Source of the DNA: Acidobacteriota bacterium
Lineage (GTDB): Bacteria > Acidobacteriota > Terriglobia > Bryobacterales > Bryobacteraceae
Direction of reading: 5' to 3'
Assembly: GCA_026393985.1 (NCBI GenBank)
Contig: JAPKZB010000093.1
Span: 162,315-226,314, forward strand
Length of the DNA stretch: 64,000 nucleotides
The notes under the pieces are model-generated. The model worked only from the letters and a program-made list of their open reading frames with translations. It was not told the origin of the DNA and made no database searches. Below are positions 30,551-39,016 of this stretch, piece after piece; the first letter of the stretch is position 1; each line of letters starts with the position of its first letter. The translations under genes were made by a program, and so were the position numbers.

Positions 30551-31702
30551 TTAAGACTGGTTAAAACTCCCGGCCACGAGGCCCGCCAGCAGCGCCGTAC
30601 GGTCCGCAATGCGGTCGATGAACAGGGACTCGTTGACGGCGTGGGCCCCTTCGCCCACGGCGCCCAGGCCGTCCAGGGTCGGTACGCCGAGCGCGGCGGT
30701 GAAGTTACCGTCCGAGCCGCCGCCGGTCGAGGACTCTTCGAGATCGATGCCCAGCTGCGCCGCCAACTGCCGCGCCTGCGCAAACCACGCGGCGATGGCC
30801 TTGGTCCGCTCCATGGGCGGCCGGTTCAGACCGCCGGTAATGGTAAGAGAGCAGCGGCCATCGAACGGCTTGAGCGCCCGGAACTTTTTTTCAAGCGGTC
30901 CCGAGTCCTTGAGCCGGGCGATGCGGATGTCGACATCGACGGAGGCCTCGGCAGGCACCACGTTGCTGCGGGTGCCGCCGCGGATGAGGCCGGGGTTCAC
31001 GGTGAGGCCGATCTTGAGGTCGGTGAAGCCGGCAATGCGGTCGATCTGCCGCGCCAGCTCGACGATGGCGTTGGCGCCGTTGGAAAAATCAACGCCGGCG
31101 TGGGAGGCCACGCCCTTGGCCGTCACCTGATAGCCGCCCACGCCCTTCCGCGCCGTCTTCAGCTTGCCGGTGGGTCCGGTGCCCGGCTCGAGCACCAGCA
31201 CCCCGGCACTCTTGCGCGCCTGCGCCTCAATCAAATCACGCGAGGATGGGCTGCCGATCTCCTCATCCGAATCGAGCAGCAGCACCACCGTCGACGGCAC
31301 GGGGACGTCCAATTCGCGCAGGGCCTCCATGGCGTGGAGGAAAAACGCCACGCCGCCCTTCATGTCATAGACGCCCGGGCCCCACAAGCGGCCTGCGGCC
31401 TCGCGCCACGGCATCGTGCGCAGCGTGCCCAGCGGCCAGACGGTATCGGTGTGGCCGAGCGCCAACAGCTGCCCCGCACGCCGTTTGCCGGGCAGGGCGA
31501 ACTCCAGCAGCAGATGGTCGCCATGGCCCTTGGCTTTCTTCCGCGTGACTCTGGCCAGGTGGCCCCAGCGGTCAGCGATCTGCTCCACCTGGCGGTTGAT
31601 CGCCGCCGGGTCGTCACTCGGTGACTCGCACTCCACCATTTCGCGAATGGTTGCTACGATGCGGCGCTCGTTGGCCCGCGCCCAGGAAAGAAAAGAGTCC
31701 AT
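30551..31702 (-). CDS. M20-family metallopeptidase (glutamate carboxypeptidase-like)
   Basis: A 383-residue M20 zinc peptidase resembling carboxypeptidase G2. Zinc ligands are visible in LLALGHTDTVWPLGT (His) and GPGVYDMKGG (bridging Asp), with the general base in LDSDEEIGSPSSR. A dimerisation domain starts near residue 180 (VGGYQVTAKGVASHAGVDFS). It has no signal peptide, so it should act in the cytoplasm on a peptide or acyl-amino acid. It is divergent from fabZ with a 24-bp gap and lies 40 bp upstream of the kinase gene, so it may share a transcript with the two-component system. Confidence 0.9.
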   Translation of the reverse strand: MDSFLSWARANERRIVATIREMVECESPSDDPAAINRQVEQIADRWGHLARVTRKKAKGHGDHLLLEFALPGKRRAGQLLALGHTDTVWPLGTLRTMPWREAAGRLWGPGVYDMKGGVAFFLHAMEALRELDVPVPSTVVLLLDSDEEIGSPSSRDLIEAQARKSAGVLVLEPGTGPTGKLKTARKGVGGYQVTAKGVASHAGVDFSNGANAIVELARQIDRIAGFTDLKIGLTVNPGLIRGGTRSNVVPAEASVDVDIRIARLKDSGPLEKKFRALKPFDGRCSLTITGGLNRPPMERTKAIAAWFAQARQLAAQLGIDLEESSTGGGSDGNFTAALGVPTLDGLGAVGEGAHAVNESLFIDRIADRTALLAGLVAGSFNQS

Positions 31703-31726
31703 CGTTTGTTAGACTAGCTAATTCCC

Positions 31727-32170
31727 ATGGCCATTCTTGATATTGATGCGATTCGCGACATTCTTCCGCACCGGTATCCGTTTCTGCTGGTCGATCGTAT
31801 TATCGAACTCGAAGAGGAACGGATCGTCGGCATCAAGAACGTGACGGCGAATGAACCCTTTTTTGTTGGGCATTTTCCCGAGTTTCCGGTGATGCCGGGC
31901 GTCCTGATCACCGAGAGCATGGCTCAGGTGGCCGGTGTGCTGGTGCTCAAGAGCATTCCGGACCGCCACTCAAAGCTCGTGCTGCTGGCTTCGGTGGACG
32001 AAGCCAAGTTCCGCCGTCCGGTGCGGCCCGGCGATCAGCTGCGCATCGAAATGACGATGGTGAGCCGCAAAGCGACCATCTGCAAGATGACCGGCAAGGC
32101 GACCGTCGACGGCGTCGTGGTGGCAGAAGCGACTTTGATGTGTGTCCTTCGCGATAAGCCGGCGGCCTGA
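31727..32170 (+). CDS. fabZ: 3-hydroxyacyl-ACP dehydratase FabZ
   Basis: A 147-residue hot-dog-fold dehydratase that removes water from 3-hydroxyacyl-ACP in fatty acid elongation. The sequence has IRDILPHRYPFLLVDRI and the catalytic His in GHFPEFPVMPG with the Glu in LITESMAQVAGVL. Length is standard. It opens the operon fabZ-lpxA-lpxI-Gfo/Idh-TonB, in which FabZ and LpxA compete for the same 3-hydroxyacyl-ACP pool. The stop is 1 bp from the lpxA start. Confidence 0.97.
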   Translation: MAILDIDAIRDILPHRYPFLLVDRIIELEEERIVGIKNVTANEPFFVGHFPEFPVMPGVLITESMAQVAGVLVLKSIPDRHSKLVLLASVDEAKFRRPVRPGDQLRIEMTMVSRKATICKMTGKATVDGVVVAEATLMCVLRDKPAA

Positions 32171-32171
32171 G

Positions 32172-32948
32172 ATGCCGATCCATCCGACCGCCATTGTCGA
32201 CCCCTCGGCGCAGATCGACGAAACGGCTGTCATTGGCCCGTTTTGCGTCATCGGCGCGGAGGTCACCATCGGCGCCCACACGGGGCTGAAGGCGCACGTC
32301 TTTGTCGAAGGGCCGACGACGATCGGCGAAGAAAACATCTTTTACCCCTACTCCACGGTGGGCGTGGCGCCGCAGGACTTGAAGTACTACGGCGAACGCG
32401 CCGAGACGCGCATCGGCAACCGGAACAAGATCCGCGAGTTCGTCACCATCCACCGCGGCACCGCCGGCGGCGGCCTGCTGACCAGCATCGGCAACGAAAA
32501 CCTGCTGATGGCCTACTCGCACATCGCCCACGACGTCCACCTCGGCTCGCACTGCGTGCTGGCCAACGGGGTGACGCTGGCCGGGCACGTGCTGATCGGC
32601 GACTGGGCCGTCATTGGCGCCTTCACCGGGGTGCATCAGTTCTGCCGCATCGGCAAGCATGCCATGGTAGGCGGCTACAGCGTCATCACGCAGGATGTGA
32701 TGCCGTTTGCAACCACCGTCAGCAAGCGCGAAAACTCCGTCTTCGGCGCCAACGCCACGGGCCTCGAGCGACGCGGCTTCGACCCGGTGGCCGTCGAACA
32801 CCTCCAGAACGCGTTGCGGATTCTGACGCGGGCCAACCTCAACACCACGCAGGCGCTGGCCCGGATTGAGGCCGAACTCCCGGCTACAGTGGAGATTGCC
32901 GACCTGGTCGAATTCATCCGTTCGTCCGAGCGCGGCGTCGTCAAGTAA
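32172..32948 (+). CDS. lpxA: UDP-N-acetylglucosamine O-acyltransferase LpxA
   Basis: A 258-residue left-handed beta-helix enzyme that performs the first step of lipid A synthesis. Hexapeptide repeats begin at residue 1 (IHPTAIVDPSAQIDET). The catalytic His lies in SHIAHDVHLGSHCVLAN, and the substrate region NENLLMAYSH precedes it. The C-terminal helical domain starts near residue 190 (GLERRGFDPVAVEHLQNALR). The ATG at 32172 follows the fabZ stop directly. If the partner Gfo/Idh makes a 3-amino sugar donor, this LpxA might transfer acyl to nitrogen instead of oxygen, which is speculative. Confidence 0.96.
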   Translation: MPIHPTAIVDPSAQIDETAVIGPFCVIGAEVTIGAHTGLKAHVFVEGPTTIGEENIFYPYSTVGVAPQDLKYYGERAETRIGNRNKIREFVTIHRGTAGGGLLTSIGNENLLMAYSHIAHDVHLGSHCVLANGVTLAGHVLIGDWAVIGAFTGVHQFCRIGKHAMVGGYSVITQDVMPFATTVSKRENSVFGANATGLERRGFDPVAVEHLQNALRILTRANLNTTQALARIEAELPATVEIADLVEFIRSSERGVVK

Positions 32949-32952
32949 CGTC

Positions 32953-33765
32953 ATGCCCTACGGCCTCATTGCCGGAAATGGCCGCTTTCCGATTCTGGCG
33001 CTCGAAACGGCGCGGCAGATGGGCGTGGCCGTGGTGGCGATCGGCATCAAGGAAGAGGCCGCGCCGGAGATTGAAGCCCTCGCCACGCGGACGTATTGGA
33101 TCTCGCTCGGCGCGCTCGGCAAGCTCATCGACATCTGCAAGAGCGAAGGCATCACCGAGCTGATGATGGCCGGGCAGGTGAAGCACGCCTCCATCTTTTC
33201 TTCCATCGCCCCCGACTGGCGCCTCGCCAAGCTGCTGTTCTCGCTCAAGGAGAAGAACACCGAAGCGCTGATTGGCGGTGTGGCCGAGGTGCTGGCCGGC
33301 GAAGGGATCCGGCTGGTTGATTCCACGCTGCTGCTCAAGCCGCTGCTGGCCGGCGAAGGGGTGCTGACGCGGCGCAAGCCCAACGCGGACGAAGAGAAAG
33401 AGGTGCGCTACGGCCGCCGCATCGCCGCCACACTGGCCGGTTTCGACGTGGGCCAGGCCGTGGCCATCAGCAACCGCGCCTGCGTGGCGCTCGAGGCGAT
33501 GGAGGGCACCGACGCCATGCTGCGCCGCGCCGCCGCGCTTGCTAACGGCCACCCGCTGCGGCTGATCAAATCTGCCCGCCGCCGCCAGCATATGCTGTTC
33601 GACGTGCCCGTGGCTGGCCTCGCGACCATCGCGACCATGCGGGAAACCAACACCACCATCCTCGCCTGTGACGCCGGCCGCACGCTGCTGCTCGACAAGG
33701 ACGAAATGATCGCCCGGGCCAACGCCGCGGGTATCTGCATAGTAGGCTACAAGACAGATGAGTAA
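32953..33765 (+). CDS. lpxI: UDP-2,3-diacylglucosamine pyrophosphatase LpxI (DUF1009)
   Basis: A 270-residue LpxI-type enzyme that cleaves UDP-2,3-diacylglucosamine to lipid X, replacing LpxH. It begins MPYGLIAGNGRFPILALETA, followed by KLIDICKSEGITELMMAGQV and the conserved C-terminal segment SARRRQHMLFDVPVAGLATI with the catalytic Asp region nearby (ILACDAGRTLLLDKDEMI). Length is typical. It starts 5 bp after lpxA and overlaps the next gene by 8 bp, so translation is probably coupled. The presence of LpxA and LpxI supports a diderm envelope with lipid A. Confidence 0.93.
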   Translation: MPYGLIAGNGRFPILALETARQMGVAVVAIGIKEEAAPEIEALATRTYWISLGALGKLIDICKSEGITELMMAGQVKHASIFSSIAPDWRLAKLLFSLKEKNTEALIGGVAEVLAGEGIRLVDSTLLLKPLLAGEGVLTRRKPNADEEKEVRYGRRIAATLAGFDVGQAVAISNRACVALEAMEGTDAMLRRAAALANGHPLRLIKSARRRQHMLFDVPVAGLATIATMRETNTTILACDAGRTLLLDKDEMIARANAAGICIVGYKTDE

Positions 33766-34720
33766 ACTTCGTATTGCCGTCGTGGGCGCGGGCGCCTTCG
33801 GCCGCAATCACATGCGCGTGATTCGATCGCTGCCGGAGGCCGAACTGACGGCGGTTTGCGATACCGATCCCGCGCGCGCCGCCGCCGCCGCCGCCGAGTT
33901 CGGCTGCCGCGCCCTGCCGCTCGAAGCGCTGGCCGGAGCCATCGACGCGGCCGTCGTCGCCGTGCCCACCTTCGCCCACGCCGAAGTGGGCTGCGCGCTG
34001 CTGGCGGCCGGCATCGACGTGCTCGTCGAAAAACCCATCGCCCCCACGCTCGAGGCCGCCGACGCGTTGATCCAAACCGCCGCCGCGCACGGCCGCATCC
34101 TGCAGGTAGGCCACCTCGAACGCTTCAACCCGGCCGTTACCGCGCTCGCCGAACGCATCACGGTGCCCCTGTTTTTTGAAATCCACCGGCTGAGCCTCTT
34201 CACCCCCCGCGCCCTCGACGTCGACGTCGTCCTCGATCTGATGATCCACGACATCGACATCCTGCTCGCCCTCACCGGCCGCATGCCCGAGGAGGTGCGC
34301 GCCGCCGGCATCTCGATTCTGTCCGACAAAGTGGACATCGCCAACGTCCGCCTCGCCTTCCCCGGCGGCTGCGTGGCCAACGTCACCGCCAGCCGCGTCT
34401 ACACTGAGCGGGTCCGTAAGATGCGCCTGTTTCAGCCGCATCAGTACATCTCCCTCGACTATCAAAAGCAGGAGGCGGTGGCCTTTTCCGTCGCCGGCGA
34501 CCGGCAGATCGGCTACGATCCCTTCCGTATCACCAAGGCCGAGCCGCTAGCGCTCGAATTGGCCCACTTCGTGGCTTGTGTAACCGGACGGACCACGCCC
34601 CGCGTCGATGGAGGAGAGGCCCGGAAAGCGCTCGCCGTCTCGCTCGACATCCTCCATCACATCGAAGTCCACGCCCGCACGATTCACGAAGCCCTCGCCG
34701 CTCACCCCACGCAACTCTAA
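33758..34720 (+). CDS. Gfo/Idh/MocA-family oxidoreductase in the lpx operon
   Basis: A 320-residue NAD(P)-dependent oxidoreductase. The Rossmann domain starts RIAVVGAGAFGRNHMRVI, and the EKPI motif is VLVEKPIAPT near residue 92. The catalytic-domain signature is DLMIHDIDILLAL near residue 165. It overlaps lpxI by 8 bp and touches the TonB gene. GnnA, the enzyme that oxidises C3 of UDP-GlcNAc on the way to a 3-amino sugar for lipid A, belongs to this family, and similar genes sit in lpx clusters elsewhere. No GnnB-type aminotransferase is next to it here, so the GnnA role is only a hypothesis. Confidence 0.9.
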   Translation: MSKLRIAVVGAGAFGRNHMRVIRSLPEAELTAVCDTDPARAAAAAAEFGCRALPLEALAGAIDAAVVAVPTFAHAEVGCALLAAGIDVLVEKPIAPTLEAADALIQTAAAHGRILQVGHLERFNPAVTALAERITVPLFFEIHRLSLFTPRALDVDVVLDLMIHDIDILLALTGRMPEEVRAAGISILSDKVDIANVRLAFPGGCVANVTASRVYTERVRKMRLFQPHQYISLDYQKQEAVAFSVAGDRQIGYDPFRITKAEPLALELAHFVACVTGRTTPRVDGGEARKALAVSLDILHHIEVHARTIHEALAAHPTQL

Positions 34721-35769
34721 TGGCGCCCTCCGACCCCAAGCCGCTGCAAAACGAGCTGCCGACGCTCTATGGCGTCGACTCGCGCCTCGAGCCGCGGCCC
34801 TGGCCCCGGATCATCGGCGCTTCGGTGGGTCTGCATCTGCTCGTGGCCTTTCTGCTGCGCGACGTGGCGATCTTTGAAGCCCGTTCCGCACGCCCGCTGC
34901 CGCAGACCGTGGCTCGCGTGGTCACCCCGCTCTACTTGCCCAATCTCGAGCCGACCCAGCCCGAGCCCAACAAGGCCAAGGTCAACCGGACCTTTGATGA
35001 AAACAGCCTGAAGCCGCGGCCGAATATCCAGATTCCGCAGGGCCAGCCCTCCACCAACCGGCCCGCCGCCCGCATTCCCGCTCCGGTCACCGGGCGCCCA
35101 GAGCCGGTCCGCCTGCCGGAGCCGCCCAAAATCGAGGCCGAGCAGCAGTCGGCGAAACTGGTGGCGCCCGGCGCCCTTGGCCTGCCCGCCGCGCCGCCGC
35201 CCCCCGAAAGACCGAAGATTCAGTTTGAGTCCGTCGGGTCGATGTCGGCCTCCGGCGTCAATCCCGGCACCGGCGCCGTACCGCTGCCGCCGGCGCGTTC
35301 GATCAGCGAGGTGGCGCGCGAATCCCGCCGTTCGAGCGGGGGAATCATGGTGGGAGATAGCGTGGGGGATGGGATCGGCGGCGTGGGCGCCGGCATCAAC
35401 CTGCCGCCCTCACCCGGCCGCACCGGCAGCAACCTCGAGTTGCTGAGCGACCCCATGGGGGTTGACTTCCGACCGTATCTGATCCGAATCCTTGCCGCCG
35501 TCCGGCGCAACTGGCAGGCTGTGATCCCCGAAAGCGCCCGGATGGGACAGCGCGGCCGGGTCGTGGTGCAGTTTGCCGTGGCGCGCAACGGCAGCGTGCC
35601 GAAGCTGGTGATCGCCGGGCCCTCCGGCGCCCCGCCGCTCGACCGGGCCGCGGTAGCCGGCATCAGCGCCTCGAACCCCTTCCCGCCCCTGCCCACCGAG
35701 TTCAAAGGCGAGCAGATCCGGCTGCAGTTTACTTTTACCTACAACCAGCAGAACAGCGGCATTCGCTAG
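34720..35769 (+). CDS. TonB-family energy transducer
   Basis: A 349-residue TonB-like protein. One N-terminal membrane helix (IIGASVGLHLLVAFLLRDVAI, residues about 28-48) is followed by a long Pro-rich periplasmic spacer (about residues 65-240). A TonB C-terminal domain near residues 250-345 contains RPYLIRILAAVRRNWQAVIP and GRVVVQFAVARNGSV. The ATG overlaps the stop of the Gfo/Idh gene (TAATG). It could energise the two giant receptors in this window together with ExbB/ExbD encoded elsewhere, or be specialised for envelope synthesis given its operon. Confidence 0.9.
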   Translation: MAPSDPKPLQNELPTLYGVDSRLEPRPWPRIIGASVGLHLLVAFLLRDVAIFEARSARPLPQTVARVVTPLYLPNLEPTQPEPNKAKVNRTFDENSLKPRPNIQIPQGQPSTNRPAARIPAPVTGRPEPVRLPEPPKIEAEQQSAKLVAPGALGLPAAPPPPERPKIQFESVGSMSASGVNPGTGAVPLPPARSISEVARESRRSSGGIMVGDSVGDGIGGVGAGINLPPSPGRTGSNLELLSDPMGVDFRPYLIRILAAVRRNWQAVIPESARMGQRGRVVVQFAVARNGSVPKLVIAGPSGAPPLDRAAVAGISASNPFPPLPTEFKGEQIRLQFTFTYNQQNSGIR

Positions 35770-35855
35770 GGTTTTTTAAGGTGGTCCTGCCCGCTTAAGC
35801 CGCGGCTCGGCGCCAATGGCTCCTGCAGAATTCTGGAGCAGTATCCTGAAAGGGA

Positions 35856-36047
35856 ATGCGAAGAAAGTTTGCCTCGGCGCTGGCCGCCTACGTCGGGCTC
35901 GCCGCCCTGGCCGCCTGGATCCTCGAAGAACCCAGACTGCGCGCGAGCGTACTGGTGCTTTTGGCCGCCCTGGCGGTCAAAACCTGGATTGCGGAGCTAC
36001 AGTACCGGCTGGCCAGCCGGGATCGCCTGCCCGGGGGCCCGGAATAG
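35856..36047 (+). CDS. Small two-helix membrane protein
   Basis: A 63-residue frame beginning MRRKFASALAAYVGLAALAA. Two hydrophobic segments (about residues 6-22 and 30-45) are separated by a short charged turn (EEPRLR), and the ends are basic. A GAAAGGGA ribosome site lies 4 bp before the ATG. I do not recognise a family. It may be a small envelope or regulatory membrane protein. It is followed by a CCCGC-GTTT-GCGGG hairpin that might end the transcript. Confidence 0.5.
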   Translation: MRRKFASALAAYVGLAALAAWILEEPRLRASVLVLLAALAVKTWIAELQYRLASRDRLPGGPE

Positions 36048-36503
36048 CCCAAAGGCGTCAGAATTACCCGCGTTTGCGGGGCAGATTACCCATTTTTCGT
36101 GAGTTTTTCTAAGGTGAAATTCCACCCTAAAGGCAGCACTCTTACGCGCAGGGAAATGCCTTCATAGCTGGTACGATCACCGTAGTTAACGTTGAGGCGA
36201 CTCTAGAGGTACTAGGCTGTTCCGCTCTGAAACTCCCAGGTTTCGATCTGGTATAGGCTCAGGGGACTCCTGTTCCAAACCGGAACAGGTACGGCCTTGC
36301 CGGTCGTTCCACGCGTTGGCGACAGGGCGTCGTTTTTCGCCCGCAAACCGAGTTGTTTCAATTATTTGGCTGCGACATCCATGGCTCCTCCCGAGTCTTC
36401 TCCTGCGCTTGCCGCGGAATGGTTCGACGGATGCATTGATTGTGGTGTCGCGCCGAAGCCCCGGAGAAGTCCGCCGCTCCCCCAGCCGACAGAGGAAAGA
36501 CCG
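36048..36503. other. Structured non-coding interval before the sigma factor
   Basis: This 456-bp stretch has no credible coding frame but contains several inverted repeats. CCCGC-GTTT-GCGGG lies near 36068-36081, GGTG-AAATTC-CACC near 36112-36126, and a perfect 8-bp stem CCTGTTCC-AAACC-GGAACAGG near 36268-36288. A GC-rich stem followed by T5 (CGACAGGGCGTCGTTTTT) lies near 36322-36339. Such spacing suits an independent small RNA or a long 5' leader for the sigma gene. I could not match it to 6S RNA, a c-di-GMP riboswitch or another named class. Confidence 0.5.
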
Positions 36504-37274
36504 ATGACCAGTGCCGCCGCACCCGCCAAAATCAGCCCAACCACGAAGTCGGGCAAAACCGCCAAGCGCGATGCCATCATTCTCGAGCATCTACCGCTGG
36601 TGAAAGCCATTGCCATCCGGGTTCACGAGAACCTGCCGGTTCATCTCGATCTCGACGATCTGGTCCACGCGGGCATCCTCGGCCTGTTCGATGCCGCCAC
36701 CAAATACGATGAGCAAAAGATGGTCTCGTTTTCGAGCTACGCCAAGCACCGGATTAAAGGCGCCATCCTCGATAGCCTTCGGCAGCTCGACTGGGCGAGC
36801 CGCGATCTTCGCCGTCGCCACAAACAGATTGAAAACCTCACCCGCGAACTGACGAGCGAGTTACAGCGCTCGCCATCGGAAGCGGAGTTGGCCGAACGGA
36901 TGGGAGTGGAGGTGGAGCGCTGGCGCCAGATGGTGCTCGAGCTCCGCAACGTGGGCCTTATCTCCGCCTCCACGCGGCCTGCCGAACAGGAAGATATGCC
37001 GGCGCCGGACTTCCCGGCCAAGGCCGACAGCCAGCCCGACCGAATCTGCGCTCGCCTGGAGCTGCGCGGCGTGCTCTCGACGGCGATGAAGACCCTCCCC
37101 GAGCGGTACCAGAAAGTGGTCTTCCTCTACTACTCGAACGAGATGACAATGAAGGAGATCGGCGGGGTACTCGGCATCAACGAAAGCCGCGTGTCACAGA
37201 TCCACAAGATCGCCCTCGAGAAGATGGCCGGCGCACTGCACGAAGCCGGCATTCAGTCGAGCAGCGCGTTCTAA
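36504..37274 (+). CDS. FliA/WhiG-type sigma factor
   Basis: A 256-residue alternative sigma factor of group 3. Region 2 is clear (LVHAGILGLFDAATKYDEQ; FSSYAKHRIKGAILDSLRQLDW), region 3 has QRSPSEAELAERMGVEVERW, and region 4 ends ERYQKVVFLYYSNEM and GVLGINESRVSQIHKIAL. The ATG at 36504 was chosen because AGAGGAAAG lies just upstream and the residues before it are not conserved. Sigma-28 proteins often run flagellar, chemotaxis or developmental genes; none is in the window. It is convergent with sppA with a 12-bp gap. Confidence 0.92.
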   Translation: MTSAAAPAKISPTTKSGKTAKRDAIILEHLPLVKAIAIRVHENLPVHLDLDDLVHAGILGLFDAATKYDEQKMVSFSSYAKHRIKGAILDSLRQLDWASRDLRRRHKQIENLTRELTSELQRSPSEAELAERMGVEVERWRQMVLELRNVGLISASTRPAEQEDMPAPDFPAKADSQPDRICARLELRGVLSTAMKTLPERYQKVVFLYYSNEMTMKEIGGVLGINESRVSQIHKIALEKMAGALHEAGIQSSSAF

Positions 37275-37285
37275 AGCCCCCCGCC

Positions 37286-39013
37286 CTACCGGACCGTGAT
37301 TTGGTAGGGCATCAGCTTCATCATGCCGCCGCGCCGCAAAAGTTCGAGCGGCACACCGCCAGTCAGCTCCCGGATCGCCGCCCGCTGCAGCCGCATCTCC
37401 ACCGACGGCGCGTTCTGGGCCAGCAACTGCTCCAGCAGCGTCCGCTTCTGCGGGTACACCACAATGCGCACCTGCTCGGCCTTGGCGATCTTGGCGCGCT
37501 CCTTGACCATCTCCACCGCCTTGTCCAGACCGCCGAGTTCGTCCACCAGCGCCCGCTCTTTGGCCTGACTGCCCAACCAGACGCGTCCCTGGGCCAGTTC
37601 GTGAATCTCCTCAAACTTCTTCTTCCGGCTCTCCGCTACGATGCCGACAAAGGTCTTGTACACCTCGTCAACCCCCTCCCGCAGCTTCTTCCGCCCGGCA
37701 GGACTCAACTCGTAATACTCCGAGTCGATCGCCGCGTTTTCGCCCCGCTGCACCAGGTCCTTCGTCAGACCCAGCTTGTCATATAGCCCCTTCAGGTTGA
37801 TCTTGCCGTAAATCACCCCGATCGAACCGGTAATCGTGTTCGGATAGGCCAACACCGGATCCCCGGTCATGGCAATGTAGTATCCGCCCGAGGCCGCCAC
37901 GTCGGACATCGAGATCACCATCGGTTTCTTCTTGCTCAGCAGCTTGACCTCGCGGAGAATCTCATCGGAGGCCACCGCATCGCCGCCCGGCGAATCCACC
38001 CGCAGAATCACCCCTTTGATCGACTCGTCCTCACCCACCTCGCGCAGCAGCTTCACCGAATTAGCGACCGTAATCGACTCCTCTTCCCCAAAGGCATTGC
38101 CGCCGGAGCTGCCGCGAATGATCTCCCCATCGGTCACGAGGATAGCCACTTTGCTCTTGCCTTCGCTCCTGCCCGCCCGCAGATAATCCTGCAGACTCAC
38201 CTTCTTCACCTCGGCCCCACCGATGGCCTTCTTCACCTCATCAAAGAACTGATCCTCATAAAGCACCGCATCGGCCAGCTTCCACTTCACTGCCTGCTCG
38301 GCCAGAAACGGCCCCTGATCGACGGCCGCCTTGGCTTCGGCCGCGCTCATCTTCCGGGCGCTGCCGATCGTCTCGACCAGATGCCAGTACAGCCCATCGA
38401 GCACGGAATTGAGCACCTCGCGCGTCTCCGGCGTCATCCCGGTCCGGGTGTACGTATCGAGCGCGTCCTTGTATTTCCCCGCGTGCTCGGCCTCCATCTT
38501 GGCGCCAATCTTGTCGAGCGCGCCCTTGAAGTAGGTCACCTCCGCCCGCACGCCCTTCACATCGAGCATATCCTCCGGCACCAGATAGATCTTATCCGCC
38601 GCCGTCGCCAGATAATACTCCGGCGTCCGCGGCGCCCGCAGATAGACGAGCAGCGGTTTGCCCGATTTCTTGAACGCCAGCAGATCGCCCCGCAGCTCCT
38701 GCAGCTTGGCCCAGCCCACCGCCAGATTCCGCGGCATCAAGACCACGGCCTTCACCTTCGGGTCCGTTGCCGCCCGCTGCAGACTCTGCCAGACGTCGAT
38801 CACCGTCACCGCCGGCGTCTGCTGCAGAAACGGCAGCCCCATGTCAACCGGCGGCTTCTCCGGAATCCCGCCTTCCAACCGCAGCACGAGCGTCGCGTCT
38901 TTGGCCACCTTGGGCTTCTGATCGCCCAGCTTGGCCAGCACCAGCGCCCCGATCAGCAGGGTCATCCCCGCCAGCACCACCCCAACCAACAAGCCGGCCA
39001 AAAACTTCTTCAT
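37286..39013 (-). CDS. sppA: Signal peptide peptidase SppA, long (double-domain) type
   Basis: A 575-residue membrane-anchored serine protease that degrades cleaved signal peptides. The N-terminal anchor is FLAGLLVGVVLAGMTLLIGA. The protein has two ClpP-like domains, as in the 67K type. The catalytic Lys is expected in the first domain (EHAGKYKDALD near residue 175), and the nucleophile Ser in the second (SDVAASGGYYIAM near residue 375, after RVDSPGGDAVAS). Both are present. A Ser/Lys dyad split between domains matches E. coli SppA. It lies next to a secreted isomerase gene transcribed in the same direction, with a 3-bp gap. Confidence 0.93.
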   Translation of the reverse strand: MKKFLAGLLVGVVLAGMTLLIGALVLAKLGDQKPKVAKDATLVLRLEGGIPEKPPVDMGLPFLQQTPAVTVIDVWQSLQRAATDPKVKAVVLMPRNLAVGWAKLQELRGDLLAFKKSGKPLLVYLRAPRTPEYYLATAADKIYLVPEDMLDVKGVRAEVTYFKGALDKIGAKMEAEHAGKYKDALDTYTRTGMTPETREVLNSVLDGLYWHLVETIGSARKMSAAEAKAAVDQGPFLAEQAVKWKLADAVLYEDQFFDEVKKAIGGAEVKKVSLQDYLRAGRSEGKSKVAILVTDGEIIRGSSGGNAFGEEESITVANSVKLLREVGEDESIKGVILRVDSPGGDAVASDEILREVKLLSKKKPMVISMSDVAASGGYYIAMTGDPVLAYPNTITGSIGVIYGKINLKGLYDKLGLTKDLVQRGENAAIDSEYYELSPAGRKKLREGVDEVYKTFVGIVAESRKKKFEEIHELAQGRVWLGSQAKERALVDELGGLDKAVEMVKERAKIAKAEQVRIVVYPQKRTLLEQLLAQNAPSVEMRLQRAAIRELTGGVPLELLRRGGMMKLMPYQITVR

Positions 39014-39016
39014 ATC

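Noticed and set aside
36297..36503. A 69-residue N-terminal extension of the sigma factor.
   Set aside because: It is unlike sigma region 1, and a good ribosome site precedes the ATG at 36504.
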